Shown here piece after piece: positions 15,595 through 24,259 of a stretch of 64,000 bases of DNA (within the stretch, counting starts at the first letter, position 1; every line of letters starts with the position of its first letter). The notes under the pieces were generated by a model, which had not been told where the DNA came from, ran no database searches, and saw nothing but the letters and a program-made list of their open reading frames with translations. Origin of the DNA: VRUE01 sp036276735 (GTDB lineage: Bacteria; Actinomycetota; Thermoleophilia; Solirubrobacterales; 70-9); contig DASUOH010000008.1 in the NCBI GenBank assembly GCA_036276735.1, positions 27,031 through 91,030 of the forward strand. The letters are read 5' to 3'. Both the position numbers and the translations under genes were made by a program.

Positions 15595-15858
15595 ATGAAT
15601 CAGCGGCAGCTTTACAGGATGCGCGCCCCGGCCTCCGGCCGCGAGGCCCTCGCCCACGCCGAGCCCGGCGCCGTCTACGTGGACCGCCAGACCGGCGAGG
15701 AGATGGAGCCGGTGGCGAAGGTGCTGCCGCTCGCCCCTTCCATCTCGGCCCTGCCGCGCACCCCGGACAACCTTCGCGCCTGCCGCCGCTGCGACCAGCT
15801 GATCGGCCTCGACGTCAGCGACTGCCCCTACTGCGGCCTTCGCCAAGAAGCGCTCTGA
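15595..15858 (+). CDS. Small zinc-ribbon protein
   Basis: This 87-aa protein ends in a clear zinc ribbon, CRRC-x11-CPYCG (about residues 64-83). The N-terminal part is basic and without known motif. The ATG at 15595 is preceded at 8 nt by TATTGT, again the leaderless spacing, so I prefer it to the TTG 18 nt upstream. It is divergent from the glycosyltransferase and convergent with the secreted protein gene. Function unknown. Confidence 0.6.
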   Translation: MNQRQLYRMRAPASGREALAHAEPGAVYVDRQTGEEMEPVAKVLPLAPSISALPRTPDNLRACRRCDQLIGLDVSDCPYCGLRQEAL

Positions 15859-15874
15859 GTCGCCGGCGCCGCGG

Positions 15875-15926
15875 GAACTTCGGCTGCATCAATGACCCCA
15901 TAGGGTCCAAAAAGCAGCCGAAGTTC
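15875..15926. terminator. Palindrome between convergent genes (probable two-way terminator)
   Basis: Perfect 13-bp arms (15875-15887 and 15914-15926) enclose an inner GACCC/GGGTC stem with loop CATA. It sits exactly between the stops of the zinc-ribbon gene and the convergent secreted-protein gene. There is no U-tract. Similar ATA-centred palindromes occur at 53210-53252 and 62418-62441 and inside glmM. Confidence 0.5.
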
Positions 15927-15937
15927 TGACGTGCGGG

Positions 15938-16702
15938 TTAGGGCGCTTTGACCAGCGTGGCGGTGTAGAGCAGCCGCGCGTTGCTGTAGTAGCAGCCGTA
16001 GGTCTTGGTCTTGCCGACGCCCTGTTGCGGATTGCCGCTCTGGATGTCCTCGGTGGTCGAGCACTGACCGGGGAGGCGGCTGCCCCGCCAGGTGTTGTCG
16101 TCGGAGACGTTGAAGGCGAACATCGGCGCCCAGGTGGGGATCGTCAGGGCGACGACGTGGCCGCGCAGGACCGTCAGCGGGTGGTCGAGCGCGAAGACGA
16201 CGGTGCCGCCGAAGTAGCGGTTGAGGGTCTGCAGCGGGCTCTGGCGGACGAGGGTGTATTTGGGCGGCTTGGAGTCCTCGACCGGGCGCAGGACGCCGAT
16301 CCGAGCCTGCGACGGCTTGCCGAGCACCTCGTTGAAGAAGCCGACCTCGTCGGTCATCGTTTTCGTGTCGGTGCGAGACGGACGCGCCAGGGTGATCGAC
16401 CAGGCGACGATCTTGCCGTCGAAGGGCGCCTCGTAGGGACGCGGCATGCCGCCGGCGATCGCCTGGAACCCGGTCACGTGGCCCTCGACCCGACAGGGGA
16501 TGACCTCGACGCCGTTGACGATCTTGCCGGGGCATGAGGCCGGCGGCACGACGTCGGTCTTGCCGAGCACGACCACGCGGGCCGGCGCCGAGCCGGCCTC
16601 ACCGGGCCACGCCGCCGCGACCGCGGCCGCCAGCAGGCAGGCGAGCAGGCCCGCCACGAGCGGGCGGTGCGTCCGGGGTCTGCTTTCGAGTGTTATCCGC
16701 AC
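15938..16702 (-). CDS. Secreted protein of unknown function
   Basis: The 254-aa protein starts at GTG 16702, preceded by AGGA at a suitable distance, and has a Sec signal peptide: basic residues, then a long Leu/Ala core and AGSAPA. The mature part is beta-rich, with Cys pairs (PASCPG, VIPCRV, GQCSTT, YGCYY) that could form disulfides outside the cell. Open sequence further upstream is not coding-like. No enzyme motif seen. Confidence 0.7.
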   Translation of the reverse strand: MRITLESRPRTHRPLVAGLLACLLAAAVAAAWPGEAGSAPARVVVLGKTDVVPPASCPGKIVNGVEVIPCRVEGHVTGFQAIAGGMPRPYEAPFDGKIVAWSITLARPSRTDTKTMTDEVGFFNEVLGKPSQARIGVLRPVEDSKPPKYTLVRQSPLQTLNRYFGGTVVFALDHPLTVLRGHVVALTIPTWAPMFAFNVSDDNTWRGSRLPGQCSTTEDIQSGNPQQGVGKTKTYGCYYSNARLLYTATLVKAP

Positions 16703-16714
16703 GGTTCCTGTGCT

Positions 16715-16741
16715 GCAACCCGCCGCCGTGGCGGCGGTTGC
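16715..16741 (-). other. GC hairpin in the leader of the secreted-protein gene
   Basis: GCAACC(C)GCCGCC is followed after two bases by GGCGGCGGTTGC, an imperfect 12-bp inverted repeat immediately upstream of the start at 16702. It could fold in the 5' leader. Nothing more can be said. Confidence 0.25.
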
Positions 16742-16827
16742 GGCCGAGATTGTGTCGTCAGTGCTTGGCAAAGGAGGCGTTCTCCCCCGGCTGCACAATC
16801 CCTCCCCCGCTAGGGTTGCATGCTGAA

Positions 16828-17022
16828 ATGGACGGCTCGCCCAGCCCAGACGACTTCCTCCCCGCCGCCCTCGCCTCGTTCGGGATCGAAGCGGACGAGA
16901 TCGAGCTCGCGGTACTTGGCGCGATCCACCAGCTCTTCTGGCCGCCGATCCAGGAATTGCTGCGACTCGACCTCGACGCGGTCGAGGTCGAGCGTCACCT
17001 CGACCTCTCGCGGGCACCGTGA
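16828..17022 (+). CDS. AtzG/GatC-like small amidase partner (64 aa)
   Basis: The 64-aa helical, acidic protein (DDFLPAALASFGIEADEIEL, ending in LDAVEVERHLDLSRAP) has the size and helix pattern of AtzG/DUF4089 and GatC-type small subunits. These wrap around and stabilise an amidase-signature subunit. Its TGA overlaps the GTG start of the amidase as GTGA, exactly the setting expected of such a partner. TAGGGT lies 11 nt before the ATG. The family assignment rests on context more than on sequence identity. Confidence 0.55.
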   Translation: MDGSPSPDDFLPAALASFGIEADEIELAVLGAIHQLFWPPIQELLRLDLDAVEVERHLDLSRAP

Positions 17023-18395
17023 ACGAGCTGCTCGACCTTTCGCTCCGCGGCCAGGCGGCGGCGGTCGCCGCCGGTGAGGCGGACCCGGGCGAGTTCCTCG
17101 ACGCAGCGCTGGCGCGGATCGAGGCCCGCAACCCGGCGATCAACGCAGTCGTCGAGACCTTCCCGGAGCGCTCGCGGCAGATGCTCGCGGCGGCGCCCGA
17201 GGGCCCGCTGCACGGCGTCCCCGTCGTGATCAAGGACGAGTGGCCGCTGCCCTGGCGGGCGCAGCGCTTCGGGGCCGCCGAAGTGCCCGGCGCCACGCTG
17301 AGCCCCGGCGAGTCCGGGCCCTACCGGGCCATGCGCAACGCCGGCGCTGTCGTCGTCGGCGTCGGCAACATGCACGAGCTCGGCGCCGGGAGCACCGGCA
17401 ACCTCTCCGTCTACGGTCCTGCCCGCAACCCCTGGGACACGAGCCGCTGCCCCGGTGGATCCTCGAGCGGCCCGGCCGCCGCGGTCGCGGGCGGCCTCGT
17501 CGCCGGCGCGGTCGGCGCCGACGGGCTCGGCTCGGTGCGCTTTCCCGCCGCCTACTGCGGGCTGACCGGACTCAAGCCGACCTTCGGTCGCGCCGCGCTC
17601 GACGGGCACCACATGGCGCCGGTGACGCGGACGATCGTCGCCGGGCCGCTCTGCGCCGACGCCGCCGACTGCCGCCTGCTGGGTTCGGCGATGTTCGGCG
17701 AGAGCCTCGCCGCCGCCGACGCGAGCGGCCTTCGCATCGGCGTCGTCCGCGACGTCGTCTCCGAGGACGTCACCCCCGAGGTGCGCGAGGCGTGCGAGAC
17801 CGCCGTCGAGCAGCTGCGCGAGGAGACCGGCGGCGAGGTGCACGAGATCGAGCTGCCCGACCTCGAGGCGGCCACCGTGGCGGCCGTGCTGCTGATCAGC
17901 GAAGAGGGGATGCACGGCGCCTCCCCCGAGCGGCTCAACCGGCTCGATCCGGAGATCAGCCCACTCGGCCGGGGCACCCTGAAGTATCGGATGCTGCTGC
18001 CGGTAGCCGCGACCGTCCAGGCGAGCCGGCTGCGCACGCTGATGCGCCGTCGCCTCGCGGCGCTCTTCGAGGACGTCGATGTGATCGCCTGGCCAACCAT
18101 CCCAGCGCCGGCGCCGCCACTCGACTCGCCGGTCGTCGAGCTCCCGTCCGGCTACCTCAGCGCCGACCAGGCCAACGTGCGCGGCGCCGCCCTCGCCAAC
18201 CTGACCGGGATCCCCTCGATCAGCCTTCCGGTCGGCTTCAGCGGCGACGGCCTTCCCCTCGCCCTGCAGCTGCAGGGCGCCTGGGGCCGCGACGAGCTCC
18301 TGCTCGACGCCGCCGAGGCGTTGGAGCGCGCCAACGGCCGCCGCTGGGTTGAGGCCGAGGCGCCGCTGCCGACGGCCGAGCCGACGGAGGCTTAG
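17019..18395 (+). CDS. Amidase-signature family hydrolase
   Basis: The 458-aa enzyme shows the amidase-signature Ser-cisSer-Lys triad: Lys in HGVPVVIKDEW (about 70), cis-Ser in CPGGSSSGPAAAVAGG (about 150) and the nucleophile Ser in ADGLGSVRFPAAYCG (about 172), followed by GLKPTFG. Translation is coupled to the small AtzG/GatC-like protein, suggesting a two-subunit amidase. Downstream genes encode an ABC exporter on the same strand with a gap of only 6 bp. The substrate cannot be told; it lacks the rest of the GatCAB operon, so a tRNA amidotransferase role is unlikely. Confidence 0.88.
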   Translation: MNELLDLSLRGQAAAVAAGEADPGEFLDAALARIEARNPAINAVVETFPERSRQMLAAAPEGPLHGVPVVIKDEWPLPWRAQRFGAAEVPGATLSPGESGPYRAMRNAGAVVVGVGNMHELGAGSTGNLSVYGPARNPWDTSRCPGGSSSGPAAAVAGGLVAGAVGADGLGSVRFPAAYCGLTGLKPTFGRAALDGHHMAPVTRTIVAGPLCADAADCRLLGSAMFGESLAAADASGLRIGVVRDVVSEDVTPEVREACETAVEQLREETGGEVHEIELPDLEAATVAAVLLISEEGMHGASPERLNRLDPEISPLGRGTLKYRMLLPVAATVQASRLRTLMRRRLAALFEDVDVIAWPTIPAPAPPLDSPVVELPSGYLSADQANVRGAALANLTGIPSISLPVGFSGDGLPLALQLQGAWGRDELLLDAAEALERANGRRWVEAEAPLPTAEPTEA

Positions 18396-18401
18396 TCGCC
18401 A

Positions 18402-19373
18402 GTGGGCGCCGCGATCGTCGTCGAGGGACTTGAGCGCGCCTTCGGCGAGCTGCGCGCCGTGCAGGGCGTCGACCTACAGGTGCAGGAGGGTGGGATCTAC
18501 GGCTTCCTCGGCCCCAACGGAGCCGGCAAGACGACGACGGTGCGAATGCTGACCACGTTGCTGCTGCCAACCGGTGGCAGGGCCAGCGTCGCCGGTCACG
18601 ACGTGGTCCGCGAAGCGCGCGCGGTTCGCGCCTCGATCGGCGTCGCGCTCCAGGAGGCCGCGCTTGACCCGCTGATGACCGGCCGTGAGCTGATTCGCCT
18701 GCAGGCGACGCTGCAGGGCATACCCAAGGCGGAGGGCCGCCGGCGTGCCGACAGCCTGCTCGAGCGCGTCGATCTCGCCGCGGCCGCCGACCGCCGGGTC
18801 GGCACCTACTCGGGCGGGATGCAGCGCCGACTGGACCTCGCCGCGGCGCTCGTGCACGAGCCGCGCGTCCTCTTCCTCGACGAGCCGACCACCGGCCTCG
18901 ACCCGGTCAGTCGCCGCACGATCTGGGACGAGGTGCGGGCGCTGAACCAGGACGGAACCACCGTCTTCCTCACCACCCAGTATCTGGAGGAGGCAGACCA
19001 GCTCGCCGACAACGTGGGAATCATCGACAGCGGGCGAATCGTCGCCGAGGGTACGCCTGCCTCGCTGAAAGCCGAGGTCGGCAACCCTCACATCCGCCTG
19101 CAGCTGGAGGAGGGATCGACTGCGGCAGCCGAGCAGGTCTGCTCGCGGATCGGCCCGATCCTCCCCCCGGTCGACGGCAGGACCATCCTGGTCGAGGTCG
19201 AGAACGGGGCGTCCGACATCCCGCGCGTCGTGCGGGCCCTCGACGAGGCGAACATCGCGGTAGGCGCGCTGGAGCTGGTCCAGCCGACCCTCGACGACGT
19301 CTTCGTCGCCAAGACGGGGTATCACCTGGCGCAGGACGGCGAGGCCGAAGAGCCAGAGGCCGTCGAGGCTTGA
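18402..19373 (+). CDS. ABC exporter ATP-binding protein (DrrA type)
   Basis: This 323-aa ATPase has Walker A GPNGAGKTT (about 37-45), the signature YSGGMQRRLDLA (about 134) and Walker B VLFLDEPTTGLD (about 155), then the C-terminal extension typical of DrrA/CcmA-type exporters. Two permease genes follow with a 4-nt overlap and a 1-bp gap, giving a complete heterodimeric transporter. Drug or lipid export is typical of the family; the cargo here is unknown. Confidence 0.92.
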   Translation: MGAAIVVEGLERAFGELRAVQGVDLQVQEGGIYGFLGPNGAGKTTTVRMLTTLLLPTGGRASVAGHDVVREARAVRASIGVALQEAALDPLMTGRELIRLQATLQGIPKAEGRRRADSLLERVDLAAAADRRVGTYSGGMQRRLDLAAALVHEPRVLFLDEPTTGLDPVSRRTIWDEVRALNQDGTTVFLTTQYLEEADQLADNVGIIDSGRIVAEGTPASLKAEVGNPHIRLQLEEGSTAAAEQVCSRIGPILPPVDGRTILVEVENGASDIPRVVRALDEANIAVGALELVQPTLDDVFVAKTGYHLAQDGEAEEPEAVEA

Positions 19374-20158
19374 GCGCCCTGCAGAGCAATCTCCGTGTCG
19401 TCGGCGCGCTCGGCATGCGCTCGGTCCGCCAGACCTTCCGCCGGCCGCAGCTGATCGCGCCGATTGTCGTCTTCCCCACCCTGCTGCTCGCGATCCAGAC
19501 GGGCGGCGCCGGCAGCGCCGTCGAACTTCCCGGCTTCCCGCCGGTCGACAGCTTCCTCCAGTTCATGCTCGCCGGGGCAATGATGCAGTCGCTGATGCTG
19601 GCCGGCAACAGCGGCGGCATCGCGCTCGCGGTAGACATCGAGATGGGCTTCACCGACCGGCTTTTCGCGGCGCCGATCTCCCGCTTCACGATCGTGCTCG
19701 GACGTCTGCTCGGCACTGCGGCACTGGGGCTCTTCTCGGCGCTCTGGTTCCTGGCGATCGGCCTGATCTTCGGCGCGCCGGTCGAGGGCGGCGTGCCTGG
19801 CGCGCTCGTCGCCATCCTCCTGACCACCGTCGCCGCGATGTCAATCGGCGGCATCGGCTCGGCGGTCGCGCTGCGCACCGGCCAGGCCAGCATCGTCCAG
19901 GGTCTCTTCCCGCTCGTCTTCGTCGTCCTCTTCCTCTCGACCGCCTTCTTTCCCGAGCAGCTGATGGTCGAGCCGGCGAAGACGATCGCCGTCTACAACC
20001 CGCTCAGCTTCGTCGTCGAGGGAATCCGCGAGCCGATCGTCAGCGGGCTGGACGCCGGCGAGCTGCTCGCCGCGGTAGCGGCGATCGCCGGGATCTCCGC
20101 CTTCTCGCTGCTGCTCAGCATGCGGGCGCTGCGCCACCGACTGAGGACGGGAGGCTGA
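19370..20158 (+). CDS. ABC-2 type exporter permease 1
   Basis: The 262-aa membrane protein has six hydrophobic helices of the ABC-2 (DrrB) type with the conserved block YNPLSFVVEGIRE near residue 207. The TTG start overlaps the stop of the ATPase gene as TTGA, which fixes the start. It pairs with the second permease 1 bp downstream. Confidence 0.88.
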   Translation: MSALQSNLRVVGALGMRSVRQTFRRPQLIAPIVVFPTLLLAIQTGGAGSAVELPGFPPVDSFLQFMLAGAMMQSLMLAGNSGGIALAVDIEMGFTDRLFAAPISRFTIVLGRLLGTAALGLFSALWFLAIGLIFGAPVEGGVPGALVAILLTTVAAMSIGGIGSAVALRTGQASIVQGLFPLVFVVLFLSTAFFPEQLMVEPAKTIAVYNPLSFVVEGIREPIVSGLDAGELLAAVAAIAGISAFSLLLSMRALRHRLRTGG

Positions 20159-20159
20159 G

Positions 20160-20927
20160 GTGAGCCGCCGCAACCTGGCGACGATCGGCGCGATCGTCGA
20201 CCGCTCCAAGAACGAGCTGCTGCGGGTGCCCGGGGCCGCGATCCCGGGGGTGCTGGCGCCGACGATCTTCTTCCTCGGCCTCAACGGCGCCTTCGGCAAC
20301 CTGACCCAGCTGACTGGCTTCGAAACTGACAGCTACGCCAGCTTCCTCGTCCCGGTCAGCGTCCTGCAGGGCGCCGGCTTCACCGGCGCGGCAACCGGAG
20401 TCAATCTGGCCCGCGACATCGAGGGCGGTTGGCTCGACCGCCTGCTCGTCTCCCCCGCCCCCCGCTGGGTGCTCCTTACCGGCATGGTGGTCGCCGCCGC
20501 CCTGCGCGCCTTCATCCCGGCAACCGCGGTGCTCGCGGTCGCCTTCGCGGTCGGCGCCCACTGGCCGGGGCTCGACGGCCTCGTGCTCGCCTACGCGATG
20601 GTCGCCGCGACGGCAGCCGTTGCGGCCTGTTACGCGATCGCCCTCGCCCTCCGCTACAAGAGCCAGTCGGCGGCGCCGCTGATGCAGGCGGGGATGCTCG
20701 CCCTGATCCTGATGACGACGGCTTACGCGCCGCTGCACCTGCTCGAAGGCTGGCTTCAGGACATCGCCGAGGTGAATCCGATGACCCCGGTCGTCGACGC
20801 GGTGCGCCAGGGCTTCCTCGGCACGGTCGGCTGGACCGAGAGCTGGCACGGCCTGCTCGCCGTGCTCGGCATGCTCGTCGTCATGGCCGCGCTGTCCCTG
20901 CGCGGGATGAAACGGATTACCGCGTAG
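20160..20927 (+). CDS. ABC-2 type exporter permease 2
   Basis: The 255-aa protein has six helices and the ABC-2 block VNPMTPVVDAVRQGFLG near residue 203. It is homologous to the preceding permease but diverged, so the two likely form a heterodimer with the ATPase dimer. GTG start 1 bp after the previous stop. Last gene of the plus-strand unit that begins at 16828. Confidence 0.88.
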   Translation: MSRRNLATIGAIVDRSKNELLRVPGAAIPGVLAPTIFFLGLNGAFGNLTQLTGFETDSYASFLVPVSVLQGAGFTGAATGVNLARDIEGGWLDRLLVSPAPRWVLLTGMVVAAALRAFIPATAVLAVAFAVGAHWPGLDGLVLAYAMVAATAAVAACYAIALALRYKSQSAAPLMQAGMLALILMTTAYAPLHLLEGWLQDIAEVNPMTPVVDAVRQGFLGTVGWTESWHGLLAVLGMLVVMAALSLRGMKRITA

Positions 20928-21007
20928 AAATAGTCGGTTGGCAAGGACGCAGGGAGCGTGGCGTGCTCTGCACGCGAGCGACCGAGGACACAGCCAGGCG
21001 GCTATTT
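20928..21007. terminator. Convergent intergenic region with hairpin
   Basis: Between the permease stop and the convergent infA stop. AAATAG (20928-20933) pairs with CTATTT (21002-21007), and a perfect hairpin GCGTGC-TCT-GCACGC lies at 20961-20975. It resembles a two-way terminator or a REP-like unit. No U-tract. Confidence 0.3.
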
Positions 21008-21220
21008 ATACCGGTAGGTGATTCGACCTCTGTCGAGGTCATAAGGCGACAGCTCGATCTTTACGCGGTCGCCGGGCAGGATGCGGATGTAGTGGCGGCG
21101 CATCTTGCCGGAGATGTGACCGAGCACCTCGTGATCGTTGTCGAGTTTGACCCGGAACATCGTGTTGGGGAGGGCTTCGGTTATCTCGCCCTCCATCTCG
21201 ATCTTCTCCTCTTTGCCCAT
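21002..21220 (-). CDS. infA: Translation initiation factor IF-1
   Basis: The 72-aa S1/OB-fold factor is recognisable end to end: GKEEKIEMEGEITEALPNTM at the start, the VLGHISGKMRRHYIRILPGD core and the RITYRYK end. The ATG at 21220 gives the exact family length; open sequence further upstream is shadow. It lies alone behind cca and not in a ribosomal-protein operon, where actinobacteria usually carry infA. Confidence 0.95.
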   Translation of the reverse strand: MGKEEKIEMEGEITEALPNTMFRVKLDNDHEVLGHISGKMRRHYIRILPGDRVKIELSPYDLDRGRITYRYK

Positions 21221-21263
21221 GCAGCGGGAGCGTATCCGACGGGACACCACATTCGCGCGGCGC

Positions 21264-22685
21264 TCACCCACGCACGGCGCGGGCGTGGGCGATCGCCTCG
21301 GCCGGCGTCGACACCTCCCCCGCATACTGGGCCGCCTCCAACTCGCGGAGCAGCTCGCCCAACTCTGGCCCAGGAGCGATGCCCAGGGCGCTCGCGAGCT
21401 CGTCGCCGCGCACGAGCGGCGCCGACGGTCCTTCACGGTGCCAGTCGAGCGCCGCGGCGAGCATCTCGCGGGCGAGGTCGAGGTGAGCCTGGATCGCCTC
21501 GTCGGTTGCGAAAGGACCGCTGCCGCGTGCCGAGAGACGGTCGGCGATCGTCAGCAGCGTGACGTCGGGAGCGACCGGCTCGGTGGCTCGCAGGTACTCG
21601 TGGACGCGGCGCGGCGGCAGCGGTGCCTCGTGAACGAGGAAGCCGAGGCGCAGGTGATGGCGGGTGAGGCCCTGCAGGTGATGGGTGATCCGCCGCCCGG
21701 CGCGCAGCCGAGAACAAATGGCGGTGACGATCTCGGCCCCGTCGCGATCGTGGCCGACGAAGGTGACGTAGCCATCCCGTTCGCCGCGCGTCGCCGGCTT
21801 GCCGACGTCGTGCAGGAGGGCGCCGAAGCGGAGCGCGGTGCCGCGGGTCATCTCCTCGGCGAGCGGCTCGGCAAGGAGGTCGGCGACCTCGGCGGCGCGC
21901 GATCCGGCGAAGCGCTCCAGATCCGCCTCGACCTCGAGCGTCTGCTCCAGCACCGCCATCGTGTGGCCGTGGACGTCGAGGTGATGGTTCGGACCCTGCT
22001 CGACGCCGTGCAGCGCCTCCAACTCGGGCAGCACGCTGGCGGTCAGCCCGAGCTCGTCGAGCAGCGCCATCCCCCGCAGGGGATCCGGACCGCCGACGAG
22101 CCGACGCAGCTCGGCGAGCTGGCGCTCGCCCGCCGGCGCGGCGGCGCGCGGCGCTTCGCGACGGGCCAGCGCAGCGGTTTGCGGCTCGATCTCGAGGCTC
22201 AGATCGGCGGCTAGTCGAGCGACGCGCAGCAGGCGCAGCGGGTCGGCGGCGAAGCTCCCCTCTGCGACCACGCGCAGCAGGCGCTGGTCCAGATCACCGA
22301 GCCCGCCGTGGGGGTCGACCGGCTCGCCGCCGGCGAGCGGCACGGCCACCGCGCCAAGCGTGAAGTCGCGCGCCGCCAGGTCGGCCTCGATCGTCTCGCC
22401 GCGCAGCGCCGTCGCGTCGACCTGCCAGGACCGGTCGGCAGCGACGGCACGCCAGGTGGCGAACTCGGCCGAGAGCTCGAACGAGTGCCCACCGCCCTCG
22501 CGAGCGATCGCCTTGGCGGCTCTCGCCGGGTCGCCGGCGAGGGCGAGATCGAGGTCCGTCACCTCTCTGCCCAGAGCGGCGTCGCGCACCGCGCCACCGA
22601 CGATCCAAGCCTCGCCCTGGCCGGCCAGCGCCCGCCTCGCCAGGCCGACCAGCGGCGAGGCGGAGAGGGCCTGGGCGACGCTCAC
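21264..22685 (-). CDS. CCA-adding tRNA nucleotidyltransferase / polyA polymerase-family protein with HD domain
   Basis: This 473-aa class II nucleotidyltransferase has GGAVRDAALG (about 31-40) and the metal-binding DLDLAL motif (about 44-49), then the RxxRL-type block DPLRLLRVARLAADL. The C-terminal half carries an HD phosphohydrolase domain (LLHDVGK at about 290). It would complete the tRNA 3'-CCA end. The start GTG overlaps the alr stop (GTGA). The exact CCA versus A-adding specificity is not visible. Confidence 0.88.
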   Translation of the reverse strand: MSVAQALSASPLVGLARRALAGQGEAWIVGGAVRDAALGREVTDLDLALAGDPARAAKAIAREGGGHSFELSAEFATWRAVAADRSWQVDATALRGETIEADLAARDFTLGAVAVPLAGGEPVDPHGGLGDLDQRLLRVVAEGSFAADPLRLLRVARLAADLSLEIEPQTAALARREAPRAAAPAGERQLAELRRLVGGPDPLRGMALLDELGLTASVLPELEALHGVEQGPNHHLDVHGHTMAVLEQTLEVEADLERFAGSRAAEVADLLAEPLAEEMTRGTALRFGALLHDVGKPATRGERDGYVTFVGHDRDGAEIVTAICSRLRAGRRITHHLQGLTRHHLRLGFLVHEAPLPPRRVHEYLRATEPVAPDVTLLTIADRLSARGSGPFATDEAIQAHLDLAREMLAAALDWHREGPSAPLVRGDELASALGIAPGPELGELLRELEAAQYAGEVSTPAEAIAHARAVRG

Positions 22686-23788
22686 TCCTCGACCCTCGGC
22701 ACCCGCGCCGAGATGCCGCAGGTGATCTCGTAGTTGATCGTGCCTAGCGAGGAGGCCAGCTCCTCGACGCGGATCGACTCCGCGCCCTGCGTACCGATCA
22801 ACACCGCCTCGTCGCCGCGCTCGACGTCGGTGTCCGGCCCGAGGTCGACCGTCACGTTGTCCATCGAGACGGTCCCGACCAACGGGTAGCGGCGGCCGCG
22901 AATCAGGACCTCTGCATTGTTGGAGAGACCGCGCCGCACCCCGTCGCCGTAGCCGAGCGGCAGCACGCCCACCCAGGTCGGCTCGGGAGCGCGCCAGGTG
23001 CGCCCGTAGCCGGCGCTGTCGCCGGCCTCGAAGCGCTTCACCTCGGCGACATAGGAGCGCAGCGAAAGCGCCGGGGTAAGGCCGCGCTCGCCCGGATCGC
23101 CCTGGAAGGGGTCGAGCCCGTAGACCGCAACCCCGCAGCGGGCCATGTCGAAGTGAGCGCGGCGCTCCCGAAAGACCGCGGCGCTGTTGGCGGCGTGGGC
23201 GATGAGCGTCGGCAGCTCCGCTTTCGCGGCCTCGACGAGCGTCGTGAAGCGCTCGAGCTGCTCGTAGAAGAAGTCCGAGTCCGGTTCGTCTGCGGTCGCG
23301 AAGTGGGTCCAGACGCCGGCCGGCTCCACGTACGGTGTCTCGGCACAGAGCCGCAGCAGATTCAGCACCTCGCCGGCGTCGCGGTTGCCGAGCCGGCCCA
23401 TGCCGCTGTCGAACTTGACGTGGACGGGGACCGGGCGCTCGAGCACCCGGGCGCGATCGGCGACCACCGTGAGGAAGTCGTGATGCCAGACCGTGACCGC
23501 CGAGCCCGCGGCAAGCGCCGTGTCGAGCTCGGTCGGGGTCATCGCCCCCATCGTCAGCAGCGGTATGTCGGGCAGCGCCCGCGCCAGCCTCGAAGCCTCG
23601 ACCGCGGTGGCCACGGCGAGCCGGGTGGCGCCGCCGGCGATCGCCGCCGCCGCGCAGACGTCGGCGCCGTGGCCGTAGCCGTCCGCCTTGACGACCGCGC
23701 AGAGCTCAGCCTCGCCCAGCTCAGCCTTGAGGCGGGCGCAGTTGCGCTCCACCGCGTGGCTGTCGATCCGGGCGACCGCCCGCGCCAT
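22682..23788 (-). CDS. alr: Alanine racemase
   Basis: The 368-aa fold-III PLP enzyme makes D-Ala for peptidoglycan. The PLP Lys is in AVVKADGYGHGA (about 34). The catalytic Tyr lies in the SAGYGRTW block (about 256), and the HFATADE and DNVTVDLG motifs are present. Length is normal. It lies between the CBS gene (2-bp gap) and cca (4-bp overlap) in the conserved nnr-alr neighbourhood. Confidence 0.95.
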   Translation of the reverse strand: MARAVARIDSHAVERNCARLKAELGEAELCAVVKADGYGHGADVCAAAAIAGGATRLAVATAVEASRLARALPDIPLLTMGAMTPTELDTALAAGSAVTVWHHDFLTVVADRARVLERPVPVHVKFDSGMGRLGNRDAGEVLNLLRLCAETPYVEPAGVWTHFATADEPDSDFFYEQLERFTTLVEAAKAELPTLIAHAANSAAVFRERRAHFDMARCGVAVYGLDPFQGDPGERGLTPALSLRSYVAEVKRFEAGDSAGYGRTWRAPEPTWVGVLPLGYGDGVRRGLSNNAEVLIRGRRYPLVGTVSMDNVTVDLGPDTDVERGDEAVLIGTQGAESIRVEELASSLGTINYEITCGISARVPRVEE

Positions 23789-23790
23789 CG

Positions 23791-24249
23791 CTACTCGACG
23801 AGCGCGGCGAGCGCGTCCGCCCGGGTCACGAGGCCGAGCAGCCGGCCCTCGTCGTCGACCACGGGCAGGTGGTTGTGGTGCTTCTCGGCGATCCTCCGCG
23901 CCACCGTCTCGGCGCTCGAGTAGTCGTTGACGACGACCGGATCGGTGGTCATCAGCTCCGAGACCTTGGTCGCGAAGGCCTTCTCCAGCCGCTCCTCGAA
24001 ACCCTTCATCGAGCCGACGAAGACGATGCCGCCCATGATGTTCAGGTAGTGCGGTAGGTGCAGGTCGGCTTCCTCCTCGCCCAGGACCAGGTCGGATTCG
24101 CTGACGATGCCGACCACGCGGCGGTCCTCGTCGATGACCGGGATCGCGCCCTTGTCGGTCTTGGCGAGCAACTCGACGGCCGCGCGGGCGTCCGACTCAG
24201 GCGAGACCGCCGGCGTCTTGGGATCCATGATCTCCGCTGCCGTTTTCAC
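23791..24249 (-). CDS. CBS-domain pair protein
   Basis: The 152-aa protein has two CBS motifs separated by a linker with FVGSMKGFEERLEKAF: the first ends in VVGIVSESDLVLG, the second in LLGLVTRADALAAL. The GTG at 24249 (KTAAEIMDPK...) was chosen because the longer frame would overlap nnr with non-family residues. Bateman modules bind adenosyl ligands. It sits inside the nnr-alr operon, suggesting a metabolic sensor. Target unknown. Confidence 0.8.
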   Translation of the reverse strand: MKTAAEIMDPKTPAVSPESDARAAVELLAKTDKGAIPVIDEDRRVVGIVSESDLVLGEEEADLHLPHYLNIMGGIVFVGSMKGFEERLEKAFATKVSELMTTDPVVVNDYSSAETVARRIAEKHHNHLPVVDDEGRLLGLVTRADALAALVE

Positions 24250-24259
24250 CGGCGCGAGG

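Noticed and set aside
16703..17296. Minus-strand extension of the secreted-protein frame
   Set aside because: Low-complexity Arg/Ser/Ala frame opposite the amidase gene; the signal peptide and AGGA site place the start at 16702.
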